From CBDAKK01 sp965196605 (GTDB lineage Bacteria > Spirochaetota > Spirochaetia > WTKD01 > G963693115): a stretch of 64,000 nucleotides of DNA. Positions within the stretch are counted from its first letter, which is position 1; the number at the start of each line of letters is the position of its first letter. A program made the position numbers and the translations under genes. Shown here piece after piece: positions 7,270 through 15,321 of the stretch. The stretch lies in contig CBDAKK010000005.1 of the NCBI GenBank assembly GCA_965196605.1, forward strand, positions 15,420 through 79,419. Direction: 5' to 3'. The notes below the pieces were generated by a model. It was not told the origin of the DNA and made no database searches. It was given only the letters and a program-made list of their open reading frames with translations.

Positions 7270-8817
7270 TTATAATCCCCTCATAAGACGTGCACTATGT
7301 CGAGTCTCGCCGCATGCGAACACGCGCGGCGCAGCGCGCCCGCGCCCGAGAGCCACCTCAATGGCGTAGTACAGCGCATCAACCATATCATCGTATTGGT
7401 GTTTAGGAAACAAGGTAAGCTCATCGATAAGCGCATCACATGCGCTGTTCGCTGTAAAAAAGTACGTGCCATTCTCAAAGTAGGGCGACATACGTTCTAC
7501 GCGCGAGTGTTTCGACATGCCCTTCGGCGTAGCTTCAACAATAGGCAAGCGCACGCCATGCGCTCTTCCACGCTCCTCTATATACTTCTTATAAACCCCC
7601 TGAAACCCGACTACCTCAAAGGCAATGCGCAGCGGGCGCCATTTCGCATGCATCGCAATACAGCGCGATACAAGCACGCTCGGCGTACAGCAGCGCGCCC
7701 ACGCATCCAAGACGACCACGCGTTTATCGCTAAGCAGACCCACTACGACAATAGCACTCTCATCATGTTTGCCTGCACTTGGGTCTACGCCTGCAAAGAC
7801 TTTCACGGCATTGATATCAAACGCCGAGGAAGTGAACTGGCGGAGCCACTCTATTTTTATAAGAGCGTCCTCGGGTGCAAGCGGTTCGTTTTGGTACTCG
7901 GTTGCAAAGTTGTGCGAGCCAATTTCTTGTTTTTTTCTTTGCAAAGCTGCAAGGTCCCAGTGTTCAGGCCACAGCGCAAGCATTACACCCTTACGTCTGG
8001 GGTGCGCGCGTAATGATTGAAAGCGCAAGGTAAGCCAGTGCGGCATTGCGCCGTTTGCTATCTCTCTGCAGAGCCTGCTCACAACATCATCGTTGTGCAT
8101 AACGGTGCCAGTGGTAACGATAAGCGCATCTTTAGCCATCGGGATAACTGCGCGCTTAAACCAGCAGAATTGTTTCTCACGCTGTGTGGCGGAAGCCGCT
8201 GAGCCGTCTGTCATCAAGTCGTCTATAAGGATAAGGTCGGGTCTATGTTGGCGATAGCGCACGCCGCGAATGGCGGTACCCGCACCCGCAAAGCGCATAC
8301 ACACTCCGTTTGTTAAGCGTAGCTCGTTGGTAGACCATGTGCTGCCAATGAGCTCGCCCCAGTCTTCTTTAATGCGTTCATTCGATGCTATTTCCCATGC
8401 GATGTCGGAGCTTAAGCGTCCTGCAGCCGTTTGGTTCGCCGCGATAATGACAATAAACGTACTTTGTTTTGTTAAGGCTCTCCACAGTGGGAGCGCTAGG
8501 CACATGCGCACCGTCTTACCGTGCCCCCGTGGCTCTATGTTCACAATACCGCGTATGTTTTGTGTCTCTCGCACACACGATGTATCGGGCATGGAGGCAC
8601 ACAAAATGCGCGCACCCTCTTTCGACAAGGCCCTGTCGGTTACCATGCGTAAAATCTCTTTTTGATACGGCGCAAAGTCTTTGAAAAACAGGTGCGATAA
8701 ATACTGCGTGCAAAAATATTCAAAGTCTTTCTGCGCGCGCGCAATTCGTTTTTGTTGCTCACCCGTACCCGCGCCGACAAGCGAGGCCAGTGTTGGGGCA
8801 CTACTTCTTACGTTCAT
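7270..8817 (-). CDS. Terminase large subunit, Mu gp28-like
   Basis: About 515 residues. The packaging motor has an ATPase half with Walker A-like EPRGHGKTVRM and Walker B LILIDDLM. The nuclease half has RNase H-fold acidic residues in FAGVDPSAGKHDES and KHQYDDMVDALYYAIE. The ATG at 8817 is chosen over the GTG at 8823 because AAGGTGAG is well spaced before it. The gene overlaps the small terminase and abuts the portal gene, so this is one translation-coupled packaging operon. Confidence 0.93.
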   Translation of the reverse strand: MNVRSSAPTLASLVGAGTGEQQKRIARAQKDFEYFCTQYLSHLFFKDFAPYQKEILRMVTDRALSKEGARILCASMPDTSCVRETQNIRGIVNIEPRGHGKTVRMCLALPLWRALTKQSTFIVIIAANQTAAGRLSSDIAWEIASNERIKEDWGELIGSTWSTNELRLTNGVCMRFAGAGTAIRGVRYRQHRPDLILIDDLMTDGSAASATQREKQFCWFKRAVIPMAKDALIVTTGTVMHNDDVVSRLCREIANGAMPHWLTLRFQSLRAHPRRKGVMLALWPEHWDLAALQRKKQEIGSHNFATEYQNEPLAPEDALIKIEWLRQFTSSAFDINAVKVFAGVDPSAGKHDESAIVVVGLLSDKRVVVLDAWARCCTPSVLVSRCIAMHAKWRPLRIAFEVVGFQGVYKKYIEERGRAHGVRLPIVEATPKGMSKHSRVERMSPYFENGTYFFTANSACDALIDELTLFPKHQYDDMVDALYYAIEVALGRGRAAPRVFACGETRHSARLMRGL

Positions 8818-9328
8818 CGACACTCACCTTATCGATGATACTGTTAATCTGCCCAATAAGCTCGGGGTGTCCGGTAAGCTCTAAGGAGACAGCGGCGCGC
8901 AACGCGTCCTTTGCAGCCGAGACACCGTTTTGGTATGTCAAGCGTAGCTTGCCAAGTTGCACTTGTGCCTGTGATATCTTACGCAACATCTCGACAACCT
9001 CGCCCGTGTCTGCAACCTCAATGTCTTGCAATGCCTTAATGTAGTTTAAGATATGCACGGACAGCAGACTTGTGGAAGCTTCTAAAAGTTCGGTATTCGA
9101 TTTGCTCTGTGTTACTTCTATCAAAGATCCCATCTCATTGCGTACTTTAAGGAACTGCTCGGCAACTTCCTTCGATGCCTTAACCGTACGCCGCACTGCC
9201 TCATGGCTAATCTCATAGCCATCGCCCTGCAAGAGTTTTGCTATTTCTTTGTTCGATTTACCACCGGCGTGTAGCTCGACTATGCGATCGACAACCTGTA
9301 GTAATTCGGCCTTACTTCGTCTTCCCAT
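8801..9328 (-). CDS. Terminase small subunit, Mu gp27-like (DUF3486)
   Basis: 175 residues. The N-terminus carries a helix-turn-helix (GGKSNKEIAKLL, then ISHEAVRRTVKASKE), followed by a helical oligomerisation region. It binds phage DNA and hands it to the large subunit. It sits directly upstream of the large subunit, with overlap, as in Mu-like phages. The assignment rests on the helix-turn-helix, length and position. Confidence 0.82.
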   Translation of the reverse strand: MGRRSKAELLQVVDRIVELHAGGKSNKEIAKLLQGDGYEISHEAVRRTVKASKEVAEQFLKVRNEMGSLIEVTQSKSNTELLEASTSLLSVHILNYIKALQDIEVADTGEVVEMLRKISQAQVQLGKLRLTYQNGVSAAKDALRAAVSLELTGHPELIGQINSIIDKVSVDERKK

Positions 9329-9344
9329 GGTTCTAACTCCGCTA

Positions 9345-9773
9345 TTAGCGTGTTATGTAATACGTGCTGAGCACTCCCCCAACAAGGCCAAGCAACACGC
9401 CGCCAATGCCACCGAGTAAGCCCGCCTCAATCGCCGCGCCGCGCGCGCTGCGTTCGTATCGCTTGAACAACGGCTCGTGCTCGGCGAGTATCACGCTTTG
9501 CTTCCTTAAGAGTTGCTGCGTCTCTTCGAGCGCGCGCTTGTTCTGAGCCAACAATGTCTTCAGCCTCTGCAGTGCCTGCACGCGCTCTCTTAAGCTTTCT
9601 TCCAGGGTCTGTATTCGCTTCTCTTGCTGCTCGATTATTCCCTCTAATTCGTCCAGCAATTTCGTTTCGTCTTGCACCGCTTCCTGCGAATACGCGAGCT
9701 GCACACATGAGTAGGCCAATAACAGCACCACCAATAATAATGCCGTATTTCTTACATAACTTCCACATACCAT
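9345..9773 (-). CDS. Membrane coiled-coil protein, possible lysis accessory (Rz/spanin-like)
   Basis: 142 residues: an N-terminal hydrophobic segment (TALLLVVLLLAYSCV), a long charged coiled coil (about 35-105) and a glycine-rich C-terminal transmembrane helix (GGIGGVLLGLVGGVL). The start ATG overlaps the stop of the holin-like gene (TAATG). Endolysin, lipoprotein, holin-like and coiled-coil membrane genes in a row form a lysis cassette. An i-spanin role is plausible, but two membrane segments are atypical for one. Confidence 0.6.
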   Translation of the reverse strand: MVCGSYVRNTALLLVVLLLAYSCVQLAYSQEAVQDETKLLDELEGIIEQQEKRIQTLEESLRERVQALQRLKTLLAQNKRALEETQQLLRKQSVILAEHEPLFKRYERSARGAAIEAGLLGGIGGVLLGLVGGVLSTYYITR

Positions 9774-9982
9774 TACTTGCGCCCCATCCTTTCTAAAACG
9801 CCAATACCAAGTAAGCCTCCCGCCGTTGTGTACGGGAGCAGGAGCACCCCCGCATCTTTATTGCATATCGAAACATACACGGTAAGCGCAAACGCGAAGA
9901 ATAAGGCCAGTGCACCAAACACACGCTTGCTACTCAAGCGGCCATTCTCACCGCTGAACAATTCTCGTAATAATGCCTTCAT
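9773..9982 (-). CDS. Holin-like small membrane protein
   Basis: 69 residues from the ATG at 9982, which has a strong AGGAGGG ribosome site; longer upstream starts lack one. Two hydrophobic helices (VFGALALFFAFALTVYVS and LLLPYTTAGGLLGIGVL) with a short loop and a basic C-terminus fit a class II holin. It lies next to the endolysin in the lysis cassette. Confidence 0.65.
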   Translation of the reverse strand: MKALLRELFSGENGRLSSKRVFGALALFFAFALTVYVSICNKDAGVLLLPYTTAGGLLGIGVLERMGRK

Positions 9983-10124
9983 ATAATTTTCCCTCCTCAT
10001 AACTCCACACTTCCTTAAATGCCCTGTCTGCTTCTCTAAATTCTTTTTCAAAATAACCATCTCGCCGCACAACACTTGCACAGCTCATGAGCACCACGCC
10101 CAAAATTATACAGAGTCTCTTCAT
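9948..10124 (-). CDS. Small lipoprotein, possible Rz1-like outer-membrane spanin
   Basis: 58 residues from the internal ATG. The start MKRLCIILGVVLMSCAS is a lipoprotein signal with the lipobox LMSC. The mature peptide is about 43 residues, charged. The gene overlaps the holin-like gene by 35 bases in another frame and follows the endolysin by 11 bases. Such an embedded small lipoprotein in a lysis cassette suggests an outer-membrane spanin subunit. The role is inferred from context. Confidence 0.6.
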   Translation of the reverse strand: MKRLCIILGVVLMSCASVVRRDGYFEKEFREADRAFKEVWSYEEGKLYEGIITRIVQR

Positions 10125-10135
10125 CGCGTCTATTC

Positions 10136-10792
10136 TCACTGCATGGCCTTTTTCATAATCACATGTGCCCAATAACCCGTCTCCTTCGTCTTGTTTTTGA
10201 GTATGCGCACAAAATCTTCGCGAGACATCCTCACCCCCGCGCCTTCTCGGTACTTCGGTGTTCTCGGGTCGTACCCACTCTTATAATCGCCATACGGGTC
10301 ATCGATAATCAACGCTTCTATCTTTTCAAAATCAACATCAGCAGGACTCTCTGGTATACTCCCTGTATATTCGACACCAGCAAGGCAGACAATATGCCCT
10401 ATCGTTTTTAATCTATAATGCGGAAAGTTCCCACTTACAACAACGCCCGCGCCCTGTGCCTGCAAATACACAAGTTCAGTTAAGCTCCACTGCGTGCCAA
10501 ACTCGGCGCTCGCATGCCCAGAGGTAAGCTCGTTATAACCCCACGCCAACATCGCGTGCACCTCATACGGCTTATACACCATGCGCCCACGCTTCCCAAA
10601 CGCCCACGGCGCTACTTTACGCATATGCTTCTGTGCATCTTTGCTTAAGAGAAATTTTGCTAATACATCCTCAGGCTGTGCTCCATCAGCGTATGACCAC
10701 AAACAACCCGCGCGCCGCGCTGCCATCGCATAACTTGTTACATTACAAGTCCCATGTGGGTCTATCTTATTATCTCGCTGTGTATAATACAT
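10136..10792 (-). CDS. Endolysin, C39-like cysteine peptidase fold
   Basis: 218 residues. It opens with the papain-like signature YTQRDNKIDPHGTCNVTSYA, with catalytic Cys at about 16, then a His in LKTIGHIVCLAGVEY and an Asp in ALIIDDPYGDY, the usual Peptidase_C39_2 layout. In phages this family cuts peptidoglycan peptides. There is no signal peptide, so release would need the adjacent holin. It is the first gene of the leftward operon and is transcribed from the gap at 10793-10896. Confidence 0.78.
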   Translation of the reverse strand: MYYTQRDNKIDPHGTCNVTSYAMAARRAGCLWSYADGAQPEDVLAKFLLSKDAQKHMRKVAPWAFGKRGRMVYKPYEVHAMLAWGYNELTSGHASAEFGTQWSLTELVYLQAQGAGVVVSGNFPHYRLKTIGHIVCLAGVEYTGSIPESPADVDFEKIEALIIDDPYGDYKSGYDPRTPKYREGAGVRMSREDFVRILKNKTKETGYWAHVIMKKAMQ

Positions 10793-10896
10793 ACCTTATA
10801 TATAAGGTCAAATTACACCACCCTTCGTAGCACAAAAAAAAGCTACACCACAAACCCGCTTATTTTTGACAATACGAGTATACAACATATATATCT
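10793..10896. promoter_or_regulatory. Divergent promoter region
   Basis: About 100 bases separate the leftward lysis/packaging operon from the rightward gene at 10897. The region is AT-rich, with TATATATAAGG near 10798 and ATACAACATATATATC near 10879 as possible -10 regions. Late promoters in both directions must lie here, but I cannot define exact elements. Confidence 0.35.
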
Positions 10897-11322
10897 ATGG
10901 CTACCCTTATGCAAAAAACGACAGACGAACGACTTGCAAAAATAGAAACCATACTCAATAACGGCATTAAAGATGCTGTGGCAGAGAACAAAATAATTAT
11001 TACAAAATTAGGCGCCACCGCTGCGCGCCTTGATACTACCGTCAAAAACCTACAAAAACAACACGATGAAACGAGTACCAGAATGTCTAAGAATTTTAGC
11101 AAAATTTACGACAAAATTGACGGGATGCAGCAAGGCTTAAGCACGATAACCGCACGCTTTGAGGGAGGCTCTGAAAAATTATGGCATAAAACACTGCTCG
11201 TAGCACTCGCTATCATGGCCGTGCTTTCTACCATTAATTACCTTGTGAAAATACTTTACCCCAACGCGCCCGACATGCACCTCTTCGCATTCATTGTCGA
11301 TGTGCTTAAAGCGTTGCAATAA
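10897..11322 (+). CDS. Membrane-anchored coiled-coil phage protein
   Basis: 141 residues: a long heptad-patterned N-terminal region (about 5-85), then one transmembrane helix (TLLVALAIMAVLSTINYLV) and a short C-terminal tail. Proteins of this form (XhlA-like) occur beside phage lysis genes. There is no signal peptide. It faces the lysis operon across a divergent promoter. Function unknown. Confidence 0.6.
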   Translation: MATLMQKTTDERLAKIETILNNGIKDAVAENKIIITKLGATAARLDTTVKNLQKQHDETSTRMSKNFSKIYDKIDGMQQGLSTITARFEGGSEKLWHKTLLVALAIMAVLSTINYLVKILYPNAPDMHLFAFIVDVLKALQ

Positions 11323-11519
11323 CAACAATTACGCCACAACTTATAAAGAGTTACGTGGCAGCCTGCGGGTGTACCACCACCCACTGGCGAGTATTTACTA
11401 ACAATACTCACAGCCGAGATGTAGTGTTACAACACAACACCACACACGTTACCACTGCTACCACCATATCTTTATATCGGTACAGAGCAAGGTAACTATA
11501 TATAAAGCATATTACATTT

Positions 11520-12341
11520 ATGAAAACACCCATCAGTTACTACGGGGGTAAACAAAACCTTGTCAAGGAAATCGTGCCCCTCCTGCACCCGCACACCCGT
11601 TACGTTGAACCATTCTGTGGTGGCGCCGCTATCTTCTTTGCAAAAAAGCCGGCTGAAATGGAAACTCTGAACGACACAAACGGTGAACTTATGAACTTTT
11701 ACCGCATAGTCCAGCAAGACTTTGTATCGTTAGAAAAACAAATACAAATCACGCTCCACAGTCGCATGGCACACCATGACGCACTTGTTACTTATAATAA
11801 TCCGCACCGCTTCTCTCCCTTAGAACGTGCGTGGGCAGTATGGGTCTTATCTCAAGCGTCTTTTTGCTCCATGCTCGATGACGCTTTCGGGTACGATATG
11901 AGCGGCACCACATCTCGCAAAATCGCGACAAAACGCGCATCATTCTCGTACCACTACGCGCAGCGACTCCAGCAGGTGCAACTCGAATGCACGGACGCCA
12001 TCAAAATCATACGCACCTACGATAGCCCTCAAACCCTCTTCTATTGCGACCCGCCCTATTACAACAGCGACTGCGGGCACTATGACGGCTACACCATTGA
12101 GGACTACACGGCACTCCTCAAGGCACTGAGCACCATTGAGGGAAAGTTCCTTCTTAGCTCGTACCCCTCACCACCATTAAAAGAATATACCGCTACACAC
12201 GCTTGGCATAATAAGTCCTTTACCCTCAAAATATCCGTCTCTAACAAAGGCGCACACAAAAATAAAACCGAGGTCATAACCGCCAACTACCCACTTGAAA
12301 AACAATGCGACTTACTCGATTTCATGCAATATGACCCGTAG
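11520..12341 (+). CDS. DNA adenine methyltransferase, D12 class (Dam-like)
   Basis: 273 residues. The AdoMet site is YYGGKQNLVKEI and FCGGAAIFF; the catalytic motif is DPPYYNS (about 176-182), giving the alpha-class order FxGxG then DPPY. It methylates the N6 of adenine in a short site, probably to shield phage DNA from restriction or to modulate transposition, as Mu's own DNA modification does. The 197-base gap upstream contains short hairpins and a TATATA stretch near the start. No cognate endonuclease is nearby, so this is an orphan methylase. Confidence 0.92.
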   Translation: MKTPISYYGGKQNLVKEIVPLLHPHTRYVEPFCGGAAIFFAKKPAEMETLNDTNGELMNFYRIVQQDFVSLEKQIQITLHSRMAHHDALVTYNNPHRFSPLERAWAVWVLSQASFCSMLDDAFGYDMSGTTSRKIATKRASFSYHYAQRLQQVQLECTDAIKIIRTYDSPQTLFYCDPPYYNSDCGHYDGYTIEDYTALLKALSTIEGKFLLSSYPSPPLKEYTATHAWHNKSFTLKISVSNKGAHKNKTEVITANYPLEKQCDLLDFMQYDP

Positions 12342-12410
12342 TGTTCTGGAGTAGATAAAATGGAACAAATAAAGAGAACATAGCGTATATACTATGTACG
12401 GAGGCATCCT

Positions 12411-12899
12411 ATGATTGTTACAAGGCAAGAAGTTATACAAAAATTACAATCGAGCTATCTCAATAGCATACCCGTGTCGGTTGAAAAAATAGCGCGTGAT
12501 CACGGTGTTTTGCTAGAAAAAAAATACATGGGGACATTATCGGGTAAAATAGTTCAGCAAGAAGAGACGTACAAGATTACCGTAAATGTTGTGCACCCTC
12601 ACACCAGAAGGCGATTTACAATAGCACACGAACTAGCCCACTTTTTTTTACATAAAGACGACATAGGTGATGGCATAATAGACGACCCTTTATACAGAAG
12701 TAGCGGACTATCTAATAACCAAGAACAAGAAGCAAATAGACTTGCGGCCGATATACTTATGCCCCTAAACAAAATAGGAGAGCGCGTACGATACTATGAG
12801 GATACGCACCGCCAGCTAATAAACGACAGTTTAGTAAGAAATCTAGCCGAAGAATTTGATGTCTCGCTCGGCTCAATGCGTATACGGTTGGGGCTATAA
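12411..12899 (+). CDS. ImmA/IrrE-type zinc metallopeptidase (control-region copy)
   Basis: 162 residues, with FTIAHELAHFFLH (HExxH) and NQEQEANRLAADILMP supplying the third ligand region. A GGAGG site precedes the ATG. It lies 0.7 kb from the repressor gene, the classic context in which ImmA proteases relieve repression in ICEBs1-like elements, so a role in induction is plausible. It resembles the 3535-4071 product, so the phage carries two divergent paralogs. Confidence 0.85.
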   Translation: MIVTRQEVIQKLQSSYLNSIPVSVEKIARDHGVLLEKKYMGTLSGKIVQQEETYKITVNVVHPHTRRRFTIAHELAHFFLHKDDIGDGIIDDPLYRSSGLSNNQEQEANRLAADILMPLNKIGERVRYYEDTHRQLINDSLVRNLAEEFDVSLGSMRIRLGL

Positions 12900-12932
12900 G
12901 TGTAATAGTAGAATCATTGCTTGATAGTATGG

Positions 12933-13148
12933 CTATTTTTTTTCTTGCTCATACCTTCGAATTGCGCTATTCATATCCCTAGCAAAGTTTTTCTTGTCCT
13001 CAAGCATGCCACATCTTCCAACAACAGGAGTACTTCTTTCATATATCTCACGATATGATATTCCCTCCTCATTGTTTCCTGAATACGAGCCATGAAACGC
13101 ATCTGATATATTTTCTAGCGTCTTTCTTATTTTTGAAAATGCAATCAT
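12933..13148 (-). CDS. Hypothetical small protein (71 aa)
   Basis: Hydrophilic, charged C-terminus (SAIRRYEQEKK), no membrane segment, no recognised motif. It lies in the control region on the repressor's strand. Support is limited to an intact frame and acceptable composition. Confidence 0.35.
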   Translation of the reverse strand: MIAFSKIRKTLENISDAFHGSYSGNNEEGISYREIYERSTPVVGRCGMLEDKKNFARDMNSAIRRYEQEKK

Positions 13149-13206
13149 TGATATTCATTATAGTTGCATACTAGCGAAGACACCCGCAGATATTGCGAAT
13201 GGTCAA

Positions 13207-13410
13207 TTGCATACTTTTTTTCTGTATGCCTTCAATCAAAACACGCGTATAGCAGTATACGCTGTTATGACAGACTTAGAACGCAATGTAATTATACAAA
13301 TGATTGTAAGACACGCCAAGATTATAGGAATTACTAATGCAAACGACATACATGATTATGTCCATTTTGTGCTAGAAAATGTATATTACATAGAATTTGA
13401 GTACCAATAA
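13207..13410 (+). CDS. Hypothetical small protein (67 aa)
   Basis: Up to 67 residues. An internal ATG (13267, MTDLERNVIIQMI...) would give a 47-residue helical acidic protein. Neither start has a good ribosome site. Gaps on each side (13149-13206, 13411-13571) contain nothing I recognise. Confidence 0.3.
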   Translation: MHTFFLYAFNQNTRIAVYAVMTDLERNVIIQMIVRHAKIIGITNANDIHDYVHFVLENVYYIEFEYQ

Positions 13411-13571
13411 GTAGTGATAATTCCCACAAGAGCATCCGATAGATAAAGTATTGATTTATACCATTGATTGACCCCGTCCCTATGGAAACGCTTCTAAAGA
13501 CTGCTTTTGTATTGCCTTAAAGATTGATTGAAAGCACTATTCTTCAAGGTCTAGGGAACTATCGCGTACGT

Positions 13572-14147
13572 CTAAGCATTGCTTGTTTGCTCTTCAATGT
13601 TTGTACGCGGGTGCACAACACTTGCGTTTTCTGCTTGGTCACTAGCATTGCGCGCTATGCTGGCGGCTATCGATGGCTGAGTCTTTGCAAGCGCTTCACT
13701 CATCCTCGACAATGACATGCGCGCTGAAATAGAAAGTGATTCCATGTATTTCACAACCTTTCGCGCGTTCCCATCGGTGTAGTAGGAGTCGGCCACTTTT
13801 ATGCGTTTTCTTGGGTCGTATGTCGGGTCTGTTTCTACGACTTTAAACTGTGGCTCCTTTTGAGGATGTGCCCCCGCTCTCGCGTCAGCTTGCGCGTCTT
13901 CTTGTGCTGAATCTGCAATTGATTGCGAATTTGCCAAACCTTCCCCTGAAAATAGTGCCTCCACAGTAGTGTTGAGTGCTCGGGCTATTTTTATTGCAGT
14001 GTCTACACTTGGTTTGCTATTACGCCTAATACAAGAAGCGAGACTATGTTCGCTCGCCCCAACATCTTTTGCGAGTTGCCTAATCCATCCGTGTGTTTTA
14101 TTTATTTTTACAACAACTAATTGCTGCACATTATCCCAAAAGCCCAC
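13572..14147 (-). CDS. Phage repressor with N-terminal helix-turn-helix
   Basis: 191 residues. Residues about 15-65 form a Cro/CI-type helix-turn-helix (GWIRQLAKDVGASEHSLASC, SVDTAIKIARALNTTVEALF). A low-complexity Ala/Gln/Asp linker and a C-terminal helical region follow, with no LexA-like Ser-Lys protease domain visible. It is transcribed away from the early genes, and a 13-bp inverted repeat overlaps the facing promoter. It therefore likely maintains lysogeny in place of Mu c. The absence of an autoprotease domain fits inactivation by the nearby ImmA/IrrE protein or by an antirepressor. Confidence 0.82.
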   Translation of the reverse strand: MGFWDNVQQLVVVKINKTHGWIRQLAKDVGASEHSLASCIRRNSKPSVDTAIKIARALNTTVEALFSGEGLANSQSIADSAQEDAQADARAGAHPQKEPQFKVVETDPTYDPRKRIKVADSYYTDGNARKVVKYMESLSISARMSLSRMSEALAKTQPSIAASIARNASDQAENASVVHPRTNIEEQTSNA

Positions 14148-14201
14148 TGTTTTTATTATCGCGCATTACCACAAAAAAATGAAAATTTTTTATAAAAGTG
14201 C

Positions 14202-14250
14202 TTGACACAAATAATGATATTTCCTTATCATTTAAATATAAGGAAATATC
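14202..14250 (+). promoter_or_regulatory. Early promoter overlapped by a palindromic operator
   Basis: TTGACA at 14202-14207 and TATCAT at 14226-14231 form an 18-base-spaced promoter. GATATTTCCTTAT (14216-14228) and ATAAGGAAATATC (14238-14250) are perfect 13-base inverted arms covering the -10 region. A third partial half-site, ATATCCTTAT, follows at 14246-14255. A bound repressor would block early transcription. Confidence 0.75.
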
Positions 14251-14269
14251 CTTATATGGAGAAGAAGAA

Positions 14270-14464
14270 ATGAAAGAACCGAGAGCAGATTATCACATGG
14301 CGGTGGCGGTCAACGCAGCAGAATGCGCGGAGATAGTTGAATTTAGAAAGCAGAACCCCAACATAAAGATGAATGGGGAAATGGCGAAGCTGGTACTCGC
14401 GTACATACGTGGAAAAATACCACTGGAATACATAAATAGAAACGTAAAATTTGTAAAAAAATAA
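14270..14464 (+). CDS. First early protein, unknown (64 aa)
   Basis: Start at 14270, behind GGAGAAGAA and just past the operator. The product is charged and mostly helical, with no classic helix-turn-helix visible; it occupies the position of Mu ner. A role as a small early regulator is inferred only from position. 11 bases separate it from the next gene. Confidence 0.55.
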   Translation: MKEPRADYHMAVAVNAAECAEIVEFRKQNPNIKMNGEMAKLVLAYIRGKIPLEYINRNVKFVKK

Positions 14465-14475
14465 GGAGTAAAGAT

Positions 14476-14826
14476 ATGGTGGGATATCAAGCAAATCAAA
14501 CAGCACGGGACTTATCTGAGACGAGGTCAGTAAGTACTGAAAATCAAAAAGCATTAAGCAAAGATGTGAAGGCACGCAGCTTAGATGATTATATTAAATC
14601 TGATTGTGAGTGGAGGCGTGACTGTACGTTGGAGTTTGAGAGAATTGAACCTCTACCACTTGGTAGCTGTTGGGGTTGTAGCGAAAGTGCAACGCATAAA
14701 GTTGTGATACGAGAGAAAGGAGTGGTAACTTGTACAGAGCCTTGTTGTGAAGTATGCGGATTTCATATTGAACTGTATTCTGATGAGGACTTTCACAAGG
14801 AGTGCTTAGATACAAAAGGTATATAA
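14476..14826 (+). CDS. Early protein with shared MVGY leader and Cys-rich zinc-ribbon-like core
   Basis: 116 residues. The first 30 or so (MVGYQANQTARDLSETRSVS...) match the start of the 14897 product, and the ribosome site and preceding bases (AATAAGGAGTAAAGAT) are identical. The body has Cys pairs CWGC, then CTEPCCEVCG and a late Cys, a pattern suited to one or two zinc sites. No family was recognised. It lies in the early accessory cluster, where anti-host-defence genes are common. Confidence 0.6.
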   Translation: MVGYQANQTARDLSETRSVSTENQKALSKDVKARSLDDYIKSDCEWRRDCTLEFERIEPLPLGSCWGCSESATHKVVIREKGVVTCTEPCCEVCGFHIELYSDEDFHKECLDTKGI

Positions 14827-14896
14827 GAATGCGGCGGATGTCAAAAAATGTCCGCTGCTTTAAAAAGAATAAATAAAAAAAATAAGGAGTAAAGAT

Positions 14897-15256
14897 ATGG
14901 TGGGATATCCAGAAAATCAAAGAATACAGGACTTACTCGCAACGAGACCAGTAAGTACTGAAGCTAAAAAAGTATTAAGCGAGAATGAAGCAGAGGCATT
15001 GGGCCTTATTGCAATGGGCGTTGGCATGTATACCGCGGACGAGGAGGCATGGAGCGATGAAGATACCTTTCGCGTTAGCTTCACCCCACGCTCGGATATA
15101 TGGGGTTCCAAGTATTATATAGCGCGCTCTCACAAGGGCAAGTTTGTTGCGAACTTCTGGTTTAATACTTGGGGCGAGAAGACGGCAGAGCGGCTCACGC
15201 GCTGGTTACAAAAGAGTTTTTATATTGATGAAGGTGGGCATTTGCGCATACGTTAG
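14897..15256 (+). CDS. Early protein with shared MVGY leader, different body
   Basis: 119 residues. It shares the leader (MVGY--NQ---DL--TR-VSTE--K-LS) with the 14476 product, but from about residue 33 it is unrelated: acidic (YTADEEAWSDEDTFRVSF) and then aromatic/basic, with no cysteine cluster. Same ribosome site and upstream bases. A copied 5' cassette attached to two different bodies is the simplest reading. Confidence 0.6.
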   Translation: MVGYPENQRIQDLLATRPVSTEAKKVLSENEAEALGLIAMGVGMYTADEEAWSDEDTFRVSFTPRSDIWGSKYYIARSHKGKFVANFWFNTWGEKTAERLTRWLQKSFYIDEGGHLRIR

Positions 15257-15321
15257 TAAGATTTACAGGAGTGTGCGTGCGTCTGTAAGACACACGCAGG
15301 CTTCTATATTTAAGGAGGCAG

